A stretch of 64,000 bases of DNA from contig JAYKXP010000008.1 of the NCBI GenBank assembly GCA_037176845.1, forward strand, positions 1 through 64,000, in the 5' to 3' direction. Under the pieces are notes generated by a model. That model saw nothing but the letters and a program-made list of their open reading frames with translations, did not search any database and was not told where the DNA came from. The stretch comes from Paramarasmius palmivorus (lineage: Eukaryota; Basidiomycota; Agaricomycetes; Agaricales; Marasmiaceae). The position numbers were made by a program, and so were the translations under genes. Shown piece after piece: positions 36,143-49,400 of the stretch (positions are counted from its first letter, which is position 1; each line of letters starts with the position of its first letter).

Positions 36143-37615
36143 AAGTACGAAACACTATGAGAATGCTGTTCTTTTCGTATCATTTCTCCCGTGATACCAT
36201 AAGGTTAGAGTAGTGAACCATGTCGAAAATTCCTGAGCGCCTGTTCAGATGCGGCCCTCTGTGTCCCGAAACTACTTGCGTGACGTTGTAGGAGCGCTGG
36301 AATCAATTGCAAGATACATCGGTTAAAACCGGGCCGCGAGAGTTGCGCAGAGTTGTCGTCGCCGTAAGCAGCATCTCGCTCGACTTGAACAGGACCTTGC
36401 GGAGGCTAGAAATTGTGCCCATCAGGGCCATTCCCTCTTCCAAGGGCAGTCGTGAATGCGCTTCACGGAAGTGTCGCGCTTTCAATAAAGCGATCTCTTG
36501 GGAGTTTTTCATGATATTGACGTTAGTGGATTCTGCACTTATTGATACGATCAACGTGAATACCCACCGTGAACGCACCCTGTTATGATTCAGGTGCAAC
36601 GTCTGCTCATGCCGTGCACGGCGAGAGCCAATATAGCAGAGAAATCCCAAGTAATCGCACTTGAACCACCAGAATCGGCGGCCCTTTATTCTCTGTGTCA
36701 ATGTTCTTTTACTTCGACATTCCGGGGTCTTTGATTCTTCGCTTTAGTGGTATCGGTAGGATGAGTTTTCCGTGCCGGCCCGGTAGTTCCAATTTGAAAA
36801 CACAGCAGGAAACAGCACGTCAATAAGGGCCGTCGAATAAATTGACAGCAGAACCATATAGTTGCAATATTGAGGACCGAGTTTAGACTTCATATGGAAT
36901 TCAGGTGTCGTTCGGGATGTCGGCAATGGTTTCGTTGAAGTCAGTATCGGAAGAGATTTAGGTGAGCCGCAGCAGATGGTCTCCAAGCCTTGGTGCTGTA
37001 GTGTTCCAGTGGCGTAGCGAAAACAATTTTGGCCCTTTTAGGGCAGGTCCTGGCAGTAGTAGCCTTCGTCATAGAGGCGCAGATAGGTGCCTTTGAGAGC
37101 ATGTACGCAAAATGCTATAAGTAGCTATTCAGAACATTGTAGGAAGGGCAGGAAGGATGACGCACCGCTGAGCAGTATCCCATTTCCCATTTCAGTCCAT
37201 CCCCAGCTATGTATCACACACGATCTTGTATCATGCCACTCGTACACCTCTACGGATACATATGTGTGACTTGTGGACACTTTCATGATAAGACGTCGCG
37301 ACGTGAGTTGATCAAGGGCGTATTCAAGGGCATTTCAGCACCTCTCATAACCTGTGGCCTTTTGATTATTCAAATATAAGGATAGTGATCGATTCGTACC
37401 TTTTCTCGTGTCCTTGGTGGAGGAAACCAGGTAGGTACGACTGGCAAGGATCACTTCTGCGTCTCGAAGTCGACGTTGGGGCAAAGTTCCAATTCGACTC
37501 CGAGTCCTCGGTTCTTTCCGGACCGGTCACCTGCACATTTCGGCCACATATACAACATGCTTAGTTGAATTGGTAAATACAAAGTCAAGAGCTTATGGCT
37601 ACAAGTTAATACCTT
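36143..37615. other. Intergenic between cluster and helicase genes
   Basis: 1.5 kb has no recognised gene. Two minus-strand open frames (36303-36701 and 36744-36986) have no family resemblance and I do not call them genes. This stretch is a plausible right edge of the metabolite cluster. Confidence 0.45.
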
Positions 37616-40600
37616 CTACAATTGTAAACGACTGTCATGAACAAAATGAGCGCCCCCTGCACATCGATACCCATTAAGTCCAGGCTGCCGAATCCACTGA
37701 TATCCCATAACACAGACGCCCAAAGTTCGTAACTTCTGCTGAGCTTTGATCTCTTTCTGACGTTGGACTTCCTGTTCTCGACGAATGGCCTCAATCCTAT
37801 CCTTCTCCGCTTTTACTCTGAGCATTTCTTGCCGAGCTGCTTCCGCTTGTGCTTTCAGTTGGCGCATCCGAGCCTCCTGCTGCCTCTTGTTCTCCTCTGT
37901 TCTTCTTCTTTCGCCTTCTTTTCGGCCTCGGCGATCTGTTCCAGCCGCCTTTTGGCCTCCTCTTCTTGTTTCCGTGATTCCTCCAGTTGACGAGCAGTCT
38001 CTTCTTCCTTCTGTTTCTTCGCTATCTCAGCCGCTTTGTCTCGCTGAAGCTGACGCCAGGTTTTATCTGAGACGCCCGCATCACGTCTTACGTTTGCTTG
38101 GTCGACCGGTGTTCCTGATTCAGGGGAATTTGCTTGTTGTGGCGATTTGGGCGAAGGCGGAGCTGATGGTGAAGTAGGAGGTGTAGATGTGGGCTTACTC
38201 TCTGTCGGTGATGATGTCTTTCCAGAAGATTCTGAAACATCATCTGGGGGAGGAGGTGGCGGTGGAGACTTTGCTTTATTGGCAGGGCTCTTATCCGTAG
38301 CGCTCGCGGCGGAACTCGGAGGAGGCCCCTGAGAGTTGAGGGGGGAAAGCAAAGGAGGGGAAGGTTGGAATCCCCTCAGTCGAGAGAACCTATTATGAAG
38401 TTGTTGGGACGATACAGATCGCACTCTTCTGTCCGCTAGCATTTTCTCAAAGCATGACACAACATGTTTTCCCGTCGAGGCGAATCGGAGACGAAGACGT
38501 ATCGCCAACGGTGAATGCCAGATTGATGGATTGCTTGGAGATAGTGACAATGTCTCGAACATTGCCCCAGGATGGAGTAGCGGATAACAAGTCGATCAAG
38601 TCGTGCATCTTCTGATACTCCAAAGTTGTGGTATCGGCGACCTCCTCGACTATAATGCCTTCTTTGCGGAGCAGCTTATCCAACACTTCCAAACAGTTCG
38701 CAGGCACCCATATTCTTGAAGACAATTTCCTCGGGGAAGCGACTGCTCAGGCCAGTATTAACGGAAAGAAGCTGGTTCATGTCGTCGTCGTAGCCAGCAA
38801 GAATGACGATGAGTTTATCTTTGAATCTCTCTTGCGTCATTAGACCGACAATTTCATCAATGGCTTCCTGAGCGAAATGGCCACTACCAAGTCGATATGC
38901 CTCGTCAATGAACAAGACACTTCCTAGTGCCTTTTCAAAGAGCTTCAGGACCTTAGGCCCTGTATGGCCAACGTACTTCCCAACGAGATCCGACGCAGAG
39001 CATTCGACAACCTCTGTTGATGAGAGTAACCCCATGTCATAGTAAACCTGTCCAATTTTGCGGGCAGTAGTAGGTTTTCCCAGTGCCTTGAGGTACGAAG
39101 GGCATAAGTTTCGAGGCAATGAATGCAGACACAGGTATGTACGTACCAGGTGGTCCTTTGAAGATGAAATTCATTGGGATGTGCTTCCGAGCATCCATTC
39201 CTCGAGCCTTCATCTGACCCGCCACCGTCTGATAATCTCCCAACTTCTTGACAATATCGTCACATCCGATTACATCTTCAAACAACTTCTGAAGGTTTGT
39301 TGTGGCATGTTTTGCTCGGTCATGGTGTTGGTCAAAATCTTGGGGCCCCAAGACAACATCGACAGGACGAGCGTCGACAGGAAGATGTCCATGGCGTTGC
39401 TGGAAGCGGAGCTTAGCCTGTGTTACTAGGTTTTCAACATCACCACCATTTCCAAATTTTGGCCTATTACGAGCTCGAGATAACACGTCCATAGCGACAC
39501 TTTTTGCATCTTGAGTCGCATCGAGATCTTGTGCTTTCAGCTTGATGTCAAGGATTTGTCCTAACTCTGGTTCCGAGAAGTCATCGAAATGGAATGGATT
39601 TTCAACGTCGAACCGACGTTTAAAACCCGGATTGACATTCTAAGGAGAATTAGCATGGTGAGGATGAATGATACTGGACAATACGTGCCTGGAACATCGC
39701 CATCATTTGCTCCTTGTAACCGAGTAATAGCACGCAGCGATCATCCCCAGGGGTATTCTGGACTTCGGCGACGATTGTGTCAATTACAGCTGTCTTGAAG
39801 GAATCGGTGTGTCCACCGTCGCTCGAACCTCCTCCATATAACATATATGCCTGCATTAAATTCACTAATTATATAGGCAGATCTCGAGAAGGAAGGCTTA
39901 CCTCGTCAATGACAAGCACTTTGCCTACGGTACTTGCCAATATGCCTTTGGTGTTCCGTTCGGAATGGCCAATATAGGCACCTGTAAAGTCAGATGGATT
40001 CTTGACGATGACTGTCGCAACAATATTAGAGACAATCTTGTCATGATTTAAGTAAACACTGACCTTCACCGCTACTGAGGAGACCTAAGTCCGCGAGAAT
40101 CTGGCCGTAGAGCTTGGCAACAGTCGTTTTACCAGTGCCCGGGGAGCCTGTGAAAATCTTGTTCAAGGAGAATGCCATAGGTTCCTTCTCTTGTAATTCT
40201 CGTTGATAATTTGTGCTGACAGTATCAAAGAAAGCTTGAATGGCATTCTTGACTGATTGCAATCCAACCATCGTTTGGAGCTTCTTCCACGTGAGGTTGT
40301 CCTTCAGCACATCACCTGGTTTGGGCCCGATGAGGTCCGCTCCCAGAAGAAGAAAGTCGTCTGGTGATTTTCCAGCCACTCTTTCCTTGTGAATTCGCGC
40401 AGCTTGTCGTTCGGTGACCTTTTGAAACATGTTCTGCAGGGCTCGTGCATTTCCGAATCCTTCTTTTCCGCGACCTCTGCCCAAACGACGAATGGCAATG
40501 CGACCATAAAGACCATGAATATCACCCTCAACTTTCATACAACCACCGTAACGTTCCACTATCATTCTTCTTAGCATCAGCAAGAGCTCGGCGTCAGTGT

Positions 40601-43600
40601 AATCCTCGAATTGGAGCTGGTAAGGAACACGACTCGGCAAGCCTGGATTGTGCTCGAAGAACTTTTCCATTTCCTTCCGATAGCCTGCTAGAATGAAGAC
40701 GACCTTTCCTACATTGTTCTCCATTTCGGCAAGCATAAAGTTCAGAACCTCCTTTCCATGGGTATTTTCGCCGCTGACAAGTTGGTAGGCTTCATCAACA
40801 AAGATGGCACCCCCTCCTGCTTTAAGCACATTGTCGATATGTTGCTTCATTTCCTTGACACCTCCATCGCTGACTCGAGAGCCAGTGGTCTCGATAAACT
40901 TATTACCAGGCAATACGTTGACAGAGGCAAGGAATTTTGCGTAGAGGCGAGCAACTGTAGTTTTCCCTTCATTCATGATAAGCAACGGATACAATCTCAC
41001 ACATTTGGGTGCTTACCTGTTCCAGGATTGCCAAGCATGGTGATATTGAACCGTTCATCTTGCAGGGTCAAGTTCTGTCTTTGAGCTAAATCGATTTTCA
41101 TCTTGATCTTCAGCACCTGATCCTTCACCGTTTCCAGCCCCGTCATCTTCATAAGGTCATCAATTGCCTGGTTGTTGGCACCATCGACTTGCTTCTGTCT
41201 CTGCCACTCTGCTTCAGAAGGAGAAAGCGTAGTCGACGTAGGGACAGAAGAAACGACGGGAGCATACAGTCCACCAATCGGCTGCTGTGGAGCTGGGTTG
41301 CGAGGTGCTTGGGCTTGAGGCTTGCTGGGACTGGTGTTCGGCTGAGTCGGGGGGTAAGACGGCGGTGAAGTTGGTGATGGACTGGGTGGAGGCGGCGGTG
41401 GCGGCGGTGTATAGACCGTGGACTGAGATCCAGTTTGTAAGCGGGCATTGTCCAAGTCCTTTCTCTTCTGCTCCAATGCACTTTTGCGCTGCTTTCGCAA
41501 CTGCTCATCCTGTACCCGCTGCTGTTCTGCCACGATTTGTTCTTCGAGTTCTACTAATGCTCTCGCATGAGCAAGTTGTTCAGCGTCACGTTGTTGCTGT
41601 AGTTCAAAGGCCTTCTGCTTCTTCCTCTCTTCCTTTTCATCTTCCTGAGCACACTTCTTGCACGTTGTTGGCTGCTTTCCGGAGCACTTCCAAGAAATCG
41701 TGTGGCCTTTCGGGCACTGCGTGTCTACAATAACTTTGCATTTCACATTAGAGTGATCGGTAATGCGATGACATTTCATGTGGCAGATGTGCTGTCCACA
41801 ACTCAAAGCAGCTCCACTGTGGAAGAATTTGAGGATAGAGTGCGAGTCACAGAGAATATGTTGCTTACCACGGTTTCTTACAACCTCCATCAGGTACTTC
41901 AATATCGAAGTCAATCGCATTCTTGAGTATAACCTTCTGATCAGGATGTCGCTCGCATCTGGCAGGAAAACCGTCATAGATATGGCCTCCTGCTTTGAGA
42001 AGATCATTGAGTTTAGACCATAACGCGCCACCTTTCTTCGACTTCACAAAAGTATCGGTGTTCCCGATTAAGATGAGCGCGATTCGAGCGCGAGACAAGA
42101 GGACGTTTAGACGTTCTGGAGCGCTCATGAAGCCGATGTTGTGCGCCGAGTTACTTCTGGTGAGCGAGGCGATGATGATGTCGCTCTCCTCGCCTTGATA
42201 GTTGTCTACACAGAAAAAGTAAGTTCTTGCAAGAAAAGGTGATTGAGTGGAAAGGTACCTATTGTCGCCAGGCGTATCGCCTTCTTTCCTGTCTTTGGTT
42301 TCGACGTTACTGGAGGTAAGCCCGCCCTAATGAGATCGAAGGAATCGAGGTCGTTCAATATAGGATCGCTATCGTTCATGAGAGTCGTGCGTAGATTCTG
42401 CAGCTGCGCCAAATACGGTGTGAGGACAGTGATCTCATTGGTCCCATACCCCTGCTGTGCGAGGTATCGGAGGATCTTCAAAACCATCTCCACCTCATAG
42501 GTATTCTGCTTTGAGGAAGGCGAACCCATATCTCGCCGCTCGGCAATGTGTGGGGTCTCATCCTCAGGATGACTATGATTGATAAAGACCAAAACATCCT
42601 GCACTCCTCTGAGCTGTGGTCGGCCCTTTGTTTTGGGTGCATCGATAAGATGGGGGTATGTGAGTTGGCGAATGAGTGCGGAGATTTCGGGGCGCATTCG
42701 ATGTTGTTGGCTAAGAGTCTCGTGAGGGTAGCCTTTGAGGACAAGTCGCTCGAATAACGACATGTTGAGGTCGTATCCTTCGCCTTTCTCGACGGTCAGG
42801 GAGTAGTTGTTGACTTTAGGGCGGAGTTGTCTATGGGTGACCATTAGATGACGGGCGAAATTGTCGAGCGAATATTGACCACTTACTGATGATCACCAAT
42901 GAGAATCAGTTGCTTTGTATTCGGATTGGTGGCGGTTAGAATATGACTCTCCAAAATCTCACCAGCTTCTTCAACGAGAAGAACCTCCGGAGACGCCTGT
43001 CGAATCTGCTCGCTGTACTTGGCAGCAGCAGTGGTCGTACACCCGATGATCCTCTTGCTAGAAACCAGGGTGTTGTCTTTCTCCGAGAAGTATCGTGCCA
43101 GGTGCTTTTGACAGCTGTTGTACTGCGCAGCCTTGCTATGAAACTGTACAACAGTCTCACGGGTCATCTCCTGGATCCATCGAGCCAGACGAGCCTTCCG
43201 CTGGTCAACTGGCATACTCCAAATGGGTGAGTCACGGAAGAAATCATCGCCCTTGAAAATTCCTGCGTCACGACCGTTCCTCCATTGTTCGAGGAGATAG
43301 GTGTCTTGTATCGGTTTGCCATCGGGGCCGGCGATGGTCATGCCATCATTGGAAGGTGGAACACAAAATGCCTCAAAGTAATCCCAGTCCTCAAACTCAA
43401 TGTATTCGAGGATTTCCTGTGGGGAGTGGCCCTCGTCCTTGAGCTTAGCAAAGCTCTTCGTGAGAGGACCAATGAGCTTCTCGGCCTCAGACTTTTGCAT
43501 GTCGATCAATGCCCGTGAACTGGGGTCGCGCTTGTAGGAGATGCGCTGGTTGTTCCGCATGAGTGATGACGTTCGAGTGCTCGACTTTGCTCCCAAGCGA

Positions 43601-45283
43601 ATGAGACTCGTTGCGGGTATGCCGATATCCAACAGGTCCTCCAAGAACTGATCCAAAGCATGATTCGTGTAGCAGACAACGAGAATGTTCTGCTGCGTGT
43701 GGTCGTGTAGGATCTTCGCGAGAAGAGCACCTATGAATGATTTACCCGTACCTGAAAACCTCGTGTCAATTGGACCAAATTGTGCCAGAACGGAATTACG
43801 TACCAGGTGGACCTTGGATGAGCGAAACTCTCTGTGTTAGCGCAGAGACAAGCGACGAGTGTTGAGACTGATCCAGGACGATGGATTTGTCGGTGTTCAA
43901 CAAGCTTTGTAAGTCGCGCTGAGGTTTGGCTTGAATCTTGTTCACGATATCCGCAGGCATCCCCACGGGCCTCTGGAGAACATCAAAGTCCTTCCAAAAC
44001 AAGAGCTCTCTGGACAGGGGGAGCTCACTCATCTCCTGGATTGCTTTGAGAACCGGCTCGAACGAGAAGACGGCGGTATCGAGAATGATGAGCCGAACCG
44101 TCTGAGCACGCTTGAGATCCATAAGGGTACGATCAACGTGCTCTCCGTCCATCTGCAAGACAAGAACAGGTGGATCGTTTGCCAACAAACTCTCTTCGCG
44201 ATAGAGCGTGGGGAATGCTGCGACCTCGTCATCAATGAGCAAGCAGGACCACGAGAGGTGTCGAAACGGCTTGGAGGGGTTCTCTTTCAGGGTTTGAACT
44301 CGAGGGCCGTGTTCTTTTGCCTTGAAGATTGAAAAGTCATCCTTGCATTGCATGGCAAGGCCCCAATTGCACCTCCTCCCCTCGGGGCCAAGAAAGATAT
44401 CGTGTATCGTTAGCTCGTCGATAATGAGACCTTTGCGGTGAACCTTCTGTTGGCCCTTCTTGCTCTTCTTGTTTGCTGCTGTAGCAGCCACCAACTCTTC
44501 CTTCATTTCATACAACATCTCTTCCCTCAACAATCTGAACTCGTTGTCAAGGTAAATCCCTAGCCGACTATTCTCCGTCTCTGGATCGTCGAGGCAAGCT
44601 TTGACGCGAAGGAACGGACGGTCTTCGCAACGAATCTCAGCTTCAGTCGGAAGAATCGATATCTTTCGGAAGTCTGCAAAGTCGTTGTCGTGGCGGCCTC
44701 CGGCAGAGTGAACACCGTTGGCAGGTGCAGCATTGTCAATGCTAGATGTTAGAGCGAGTATCTTCGCCCCAATGTCACGGACCTTCACGTGTGGCGACTT
44801 CTGAATGAGGTCCATTATCGCAGTGTCATTGGCGATGTTGGATGTGAAGGTTTTCCCGTGTATGACAGCCATGGAGGTCACTTCAAAGAGCAACCACGCA
44901 AACGTGAGCTGTGCCTCTTCCTTCAGCTGGCCTGAGCGAAATGCATGGGCAAATGAAGCCCAAAAGATAGGCGGTTCAACGATTGGCTCGAGGACCTGTA
45001 ATAGGTATTGTCCGCCGTTAACGGCAGCGAGATCGGGATGTTGAAGGTATTTCAAGAGGGATGTGGCGCGACCATTGAAAAAGGTGGGGGAAAGGTCGAA
45101 TCGTAGGCAGGCCTGAAGGGAGGTGACGCCAGCCTTACTCGAGAGGATTCGCGAGATGCCAGTGATGACATTGGGCTGGGCAACGAAGGCGTCTATGAAG
45201 TTGGCACTGTTCTGAGCCGCAAGAGATGACCTTCCGGTGATGATAGCTTCGAATTGTTTATCGAGCCTCGTAGCTCGATCCAT
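37616..45283 (-). CDS. ZNFX1-like SF1 helicase / NFX1 zinc finger / triple CbxX AAA+ fusion, copy 1
   Basis: A giant protein of about 2,250 residues. The N-terminal about 450 residues resemble the ARM-like part of ZNFX1/Hrr1. The UPF1-like SF1 helicase follows: GPPGTGKSF (Walker A), LLVEEAGEILE (motif II), GDHQQLRPKVNNY (III), QQHRMRPEIS (IV), DNYQGEESDIII (V), RLNVLLSRAR (VI). A Cys/His cluster (CGQHICHMKCH to TCKKCAQ, 41.65-41.8 kb) matches NFX1-type zinc fingers. After a coiled coil and Pro-rich linker come three CbxX/CfqX AAA+ domains with Walker A/B pairs GNPGTGKTT/AIFVDEAYQL, GSPGTGKTT/VLVIDEAYML and GPPGTGK/VLFIDEAYRL. A Lys/Glu-rich coil and a tail GVCVMGYQWIRQP ... GYRCAGGAHFV end the protein. 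From 45.3 to 39.1 kb the frame is clean apart from introns; the last 1.2 kb has four frame breaks. Likely an RNA-dependent remodelling machine; its biological role is unknown. Confidence 0.9.
37885..39076 (-). other. Frame-broken 3' part of helicase/AAA+ copy 1
   Basis: Compared with copy 2, one-base differences occur at about 39066-39076 (inside the third Walker A, just after GK), 38702-38712, 38467-38473 (an extra A in an A run) and 37881-37915. Each switches the reading frame, while the protein on both sides still aligns with copy 2. Either this end is decaying in one of two paralogs, or the sequence has errors here. The high protein-level conservation between breaks favours error or very recent loss. 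Confidence 0.75.
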
Positions 45284-46431
45284 GATGGAAATCCGACCTA
45301 GACGATAAGGTTTGAAGATGACTGGGTAAGGAAGAATGAGTTACGCACCTTCCTATCAACCATATATAACAGGATTGCATCCTCAAGGGAAACAACAGGC
45401 GGCATGGCGGCAGATCAAACCTAAAAGCACTGCGGTGATTGTAAAAGTCCAAAAACGCATGATGAACGACTTCTTTGGCGCCAATCGGCCACTTCTCGAA
45501 TCAATATTCGCCCAAGAGAGAAGTGTGTGGTGTGTGGGTCCAATCCCGAGGTAAATTCATTGTTTCGTTGACACTGATAATGACCGAGATGGTTTTGTGG
45601 GTGATGCCGGTGTGGTTTGGGTGTGGTTTGGGTGAGGCGAATGGCAGAAGTTGACAAACAACATGAATGCTTTGTTTACCTAGAGGCGAGGCGCCCACGA
45701 AGCTTCAATTGTTATTTGCTGCGCCCATCAGCGATGCAGAGAAGCTAGGGGGTCCAGACGTCGTAGCCGTGGCATTGTGGGCGTTCGTGGAAGTTGTGCG
45801 CGACGCTGACCAATCATTTTCTCTGTTGCCCTCGCATGCCATGAATGCTGAGCCGGGAACAACCACAAGTTAGCAAACCGTGCTGCGGTTAATTGCATTG
45901 GGTACGGTCTAAATCGGAGTGGAGACTCGGGCTGAGGTACGTTTTTATATTCATTCTCAACAAGATTGTCACTAAACACCATTTCGCAGCATGTCACAGT
46001 ATGCATGTCAATGAAGGTCACCTAGTCATCATTGAGGGTATCAGTTACTTCGAGTTTGCATGTCGTCAATATTTAAGTCATCTACAAGTCAGTATTTCGA
46101 GGACCAATTCCATCTCTCAATCCCAATCTTCAGGAGCCGAGGTTTCGTTATTGCAAGGGCACACCTGGACCTCGACTAGCACCACTGCCGTTGATAGCGC
46201 TGTTATTACAGTCTAATCCAACCGACCCTTGAAAGCTATCATGATACCCATGACAACTCAGCCCAAGTCACCAAACGCTGAACAGGGCAACTTAAGAGGT
46301 TCAAAACCGCTCAAACCCACTGCACCCGACTACAAATCCTCAAGTAGTCTACGAAGCACGTACCAACTTTTATTTAGCGGTAGCATGTATTATACAAGGT
46401 AGTTGAATAAACGCCCAGTACGAGAAGGCAT
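45284..46431. other. Intergenic between the tandem helicase genes
   Basis: This is the upstream region of copy 1 and the 3' flank of copy 2. No gene is recognised. It contains one of the two copies of a 25-nt block also found upstream of copy 2. Confidence 0.5.
45772..45796 (-). repeat. 25-nt block shared by both helicase gene upstream regions
   Basis: These 25 bases are identical to 54275-54299. Here they lie about 490 nt before the start of copy 1. They are probably a remnant of the duplicated promoter, or a conserved control element. Confidence 0.7.
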
Positions 46432-49400
46432 CTACAGATCTAGCTGTGCGTTACTGACGAAGTGTGTACCACCAGCGCATCGATACCCATCACCCTGACG
46501 AATCCATCGGAATCCCGCGACACAGACACCCATGCTGCGCAACTTTTGTTGCGCCTTAGCCTCCTTCTTCTGTTGTTCTTCCTTTACCTTTCGAATCGCC
46601 TCAAGTCTCTCCCTCTCAGCTTTGACCTTCAGTCCCTCAAGGCGAGCAGCTTCTGCTCGTGCCTTAAGCTCCTGAATCCTGGCCTGCTCCTCTTGTCTTT
46701 TAGCAGCGGCAAGCGCCTGTTCCTGGAGTTCTATTGCAAGCTTGATAGCTTCCTCTTCCTTCCGTTGCGCCTCCTTCAGCTGACGTGCTTCCTCTTCCAT
46801 TCGGCGCTTTTCCTCCAACACCTTGGCTTTGTCGATTTCAAGCTGTCGCCAAACCTCATCTGAAACACCAGCGTCTCGACCTGAATCTTCGGGAGGAATT
46901 GCCGACGGAGGAGAAATCTCGGCGGGCTTGGCAGCAGTGGAAATAGAGGTGGACGTTTGTGGGGGTGGAGGTGCATCAGGGAATAGCGATTGTACGGCTT
47001 GGCTGGCGTGTGATTGTCTGTTCGTCGAAATGAGATTGGACGGATTGTGTCGAGCTTGCCTCTCAGTCAACATGGACTTGAAGCGAACGATGGCATCCTT
47101 CCCTGGAAGGACGAGGTCCGATGCGGATGAATAAGTTCAAAAGCCAGAGTGATGAGCTGCTTGGAAAGGGTGACAACATCTCGGATGTTTCCCCAAGACG
47201 GGATCTTCGATAGTTGCAGAAGGATGGAGCGCATCTCTTGGTATTCCGCAGAGGAATGGTCCGACAGCTCTTTTACAATGACGTTTTCCTGTCGAAGCCG
47301 TTTGTCGAGAACCTCAAGGCAGCTCTCGGGGCTCATGTTGGGGAACACAATCTCTTCGGGGAACCGACTGGACAAACCGCTGTTGACAGAGAGGAGTTGG
47401 TTCATCTCGTTATCGTATCCAGCGAGGATGATGATCAACTTCGACATGTATCTCTCCTGGGTCATCAGACTGACCATTTCGTCAACGGCTTCTTGAGCGA
47501 AATGGCCGTCGCCAAGTCGATAAGCTTCGTCTATGAATAGGACACGCCCTAGCGCTTTCTCGAAGCACGCTTTCACCAAGGGCCCAGTCTGCCCTACATA
47601 TTGGGCTATCAAATCCGATGCAGAACATTCATGGACCTCTGTAGATGAGAGGAAGCCCATATCGTAGTAGACTTGTCCCATTTTTCGAGCGGTGGTAGTC
47701 TTGCCTGTCCCTGTAGAGTTCATTAACAAGGAGTCCTGGTAATATAGCATCATTAATACGAACCTGGTGGGCCTTTGAAAATGAAACACATTGGGATGTG
47801 TTTACGGGCGTCCAAGCCTCTAGATTTCATCGATGTAGCCACCTTTTGCCATGTGCCAAGTTTCTTAACTATTGTGTCGCATCCAACAACGTCTGCAAAG
47901 AGTTTCTGTAGGTTTGCACCGGCATTATTTTGGCGATTGTAATCCTCGTCAAAGTCTTGGGGTTCCAGTATACAGTTAAACGAACGTTCAGAGACTGGAA
48001 GGTGAGCTTGCCGTTTCTGGAAGCGAACCTTCGCCTGGGAGAGAACATTTTCCACTTCACCTCCATTGCCAAAATTAGGGCGATTGCGGGCCCGACTGAG
48101 TAAGTCGATGGCGACCCCTTTCGCCGCTTCAGTCGCCTCCAGGTCGTTCTGTTTTAGCTTGAGATCCAATACTTGGCGGAGCTCGGAATCCGAGAAGTCA
48201 TCGAATTGGAACGCGTTCTCTATATCGAAACGGCGAGAGAGACCGGGGTTGACGTTCTGTAAATGGTGATAAGCTTGAAGGACCGTTGTCAAAAGCACCT
48301 AAGTTACCTGGAACATTTCCATCATTTGTTCCTTGTATCCCAGTAGCAATACACAGCGATCTTCTCCGGGAACACTTTGAACCTCTGCGACAATTGTATC
48401 GATTACAGCCGTCTTATATGGGTCAGTGTTACTGCTGCCGCTCTTGTTTCCTCCATAGAGCATATAAGCCTGCTATCATTAGACACAACACCCATACTAT
48501 AACAAGATATGATCACCTACCTCGTCGATGACAAGTACTTTTCCGACGGTTGCTGCCAGAATGGCTTTTGTGTTTGCTTCCGATTGTCCGAGATGTGAGC
48601 CGGTGAAATCCGCGGGGTTCTTTAAGACGACTGAAGGCCATATCACTACGAAGTATCAGAAATAAGGAACGATTGACATACCTTCGCCATTGGAAAGAAG
48701 ACCGAGATCTGCAAGGATTTGACCATATAACTTGGCAACTGTAGTCTTTCCTGTCCCGGGCGAGCCGGTGAAAACACGGTTTAACGACACCTGCAAAGGT
48801 TTCTTCTCTTGCAATTCCCGGACATAATTCGTGGCAATAAGGTCGAAGAAGGCTTGGATGGAATCCTTGACTGACTTGAGACCGATCATAGACTTCAGAG
48901 TATTCCAAGCTGTGTTATTGAACAACACATCTGTGGGTTTAGGTCCAATGAGATCTTCTCTAAGCAAAAGAAAGTCGTCAGGTCTTTGCCCAGCCGCACG
49001 CTCTTGCTGTATCCGAGCAGCTTGTCGCTCTGCAACCTTTGCGAACATGTTCTGCAAAGCTCGAGCATTTCCAAAGCCTTCCTTTCCTCGACCCCTGCCA
49101 AGCCTTCGGACCGCTATACGTGCGTATAGTCCGTCAATCCCATCCTCAACTTTCATGCGACCCTTGTACCGCTCCATGACCAGCGATCTCAGCATCGAAC
49201 CGAGCTCCTCGTCAGAGTAATCTTCGAATTGAAGCTGGTACGGGACACGACTGGGCAGACCCGGATTGTGCTCAAAGAATTTTTCCATCTCCTTGCGATA
49301 GCCTGCTAAGATGAAGACAACTTTATCAACGTTGTTCTCCATCTCGGCGAGCATGAAGTTGAGGACTTCTTTCCCGCTGATGCTTTGCCCGCTGACGAGC

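Noticed and set aside
36303..36986. Two minus-strand open frames between the terpene synthase and helicase genes
   Set aside because: Composition looks partly coding but no motif, start context or intron structure supports a gene.
37616..45283. Copy 1 as a definite pseudogene
   Set aside because: All breaks are in the last 1.2 kb and resemble the one-base errors seen in essential PNO1; the rest of the protein is intact.
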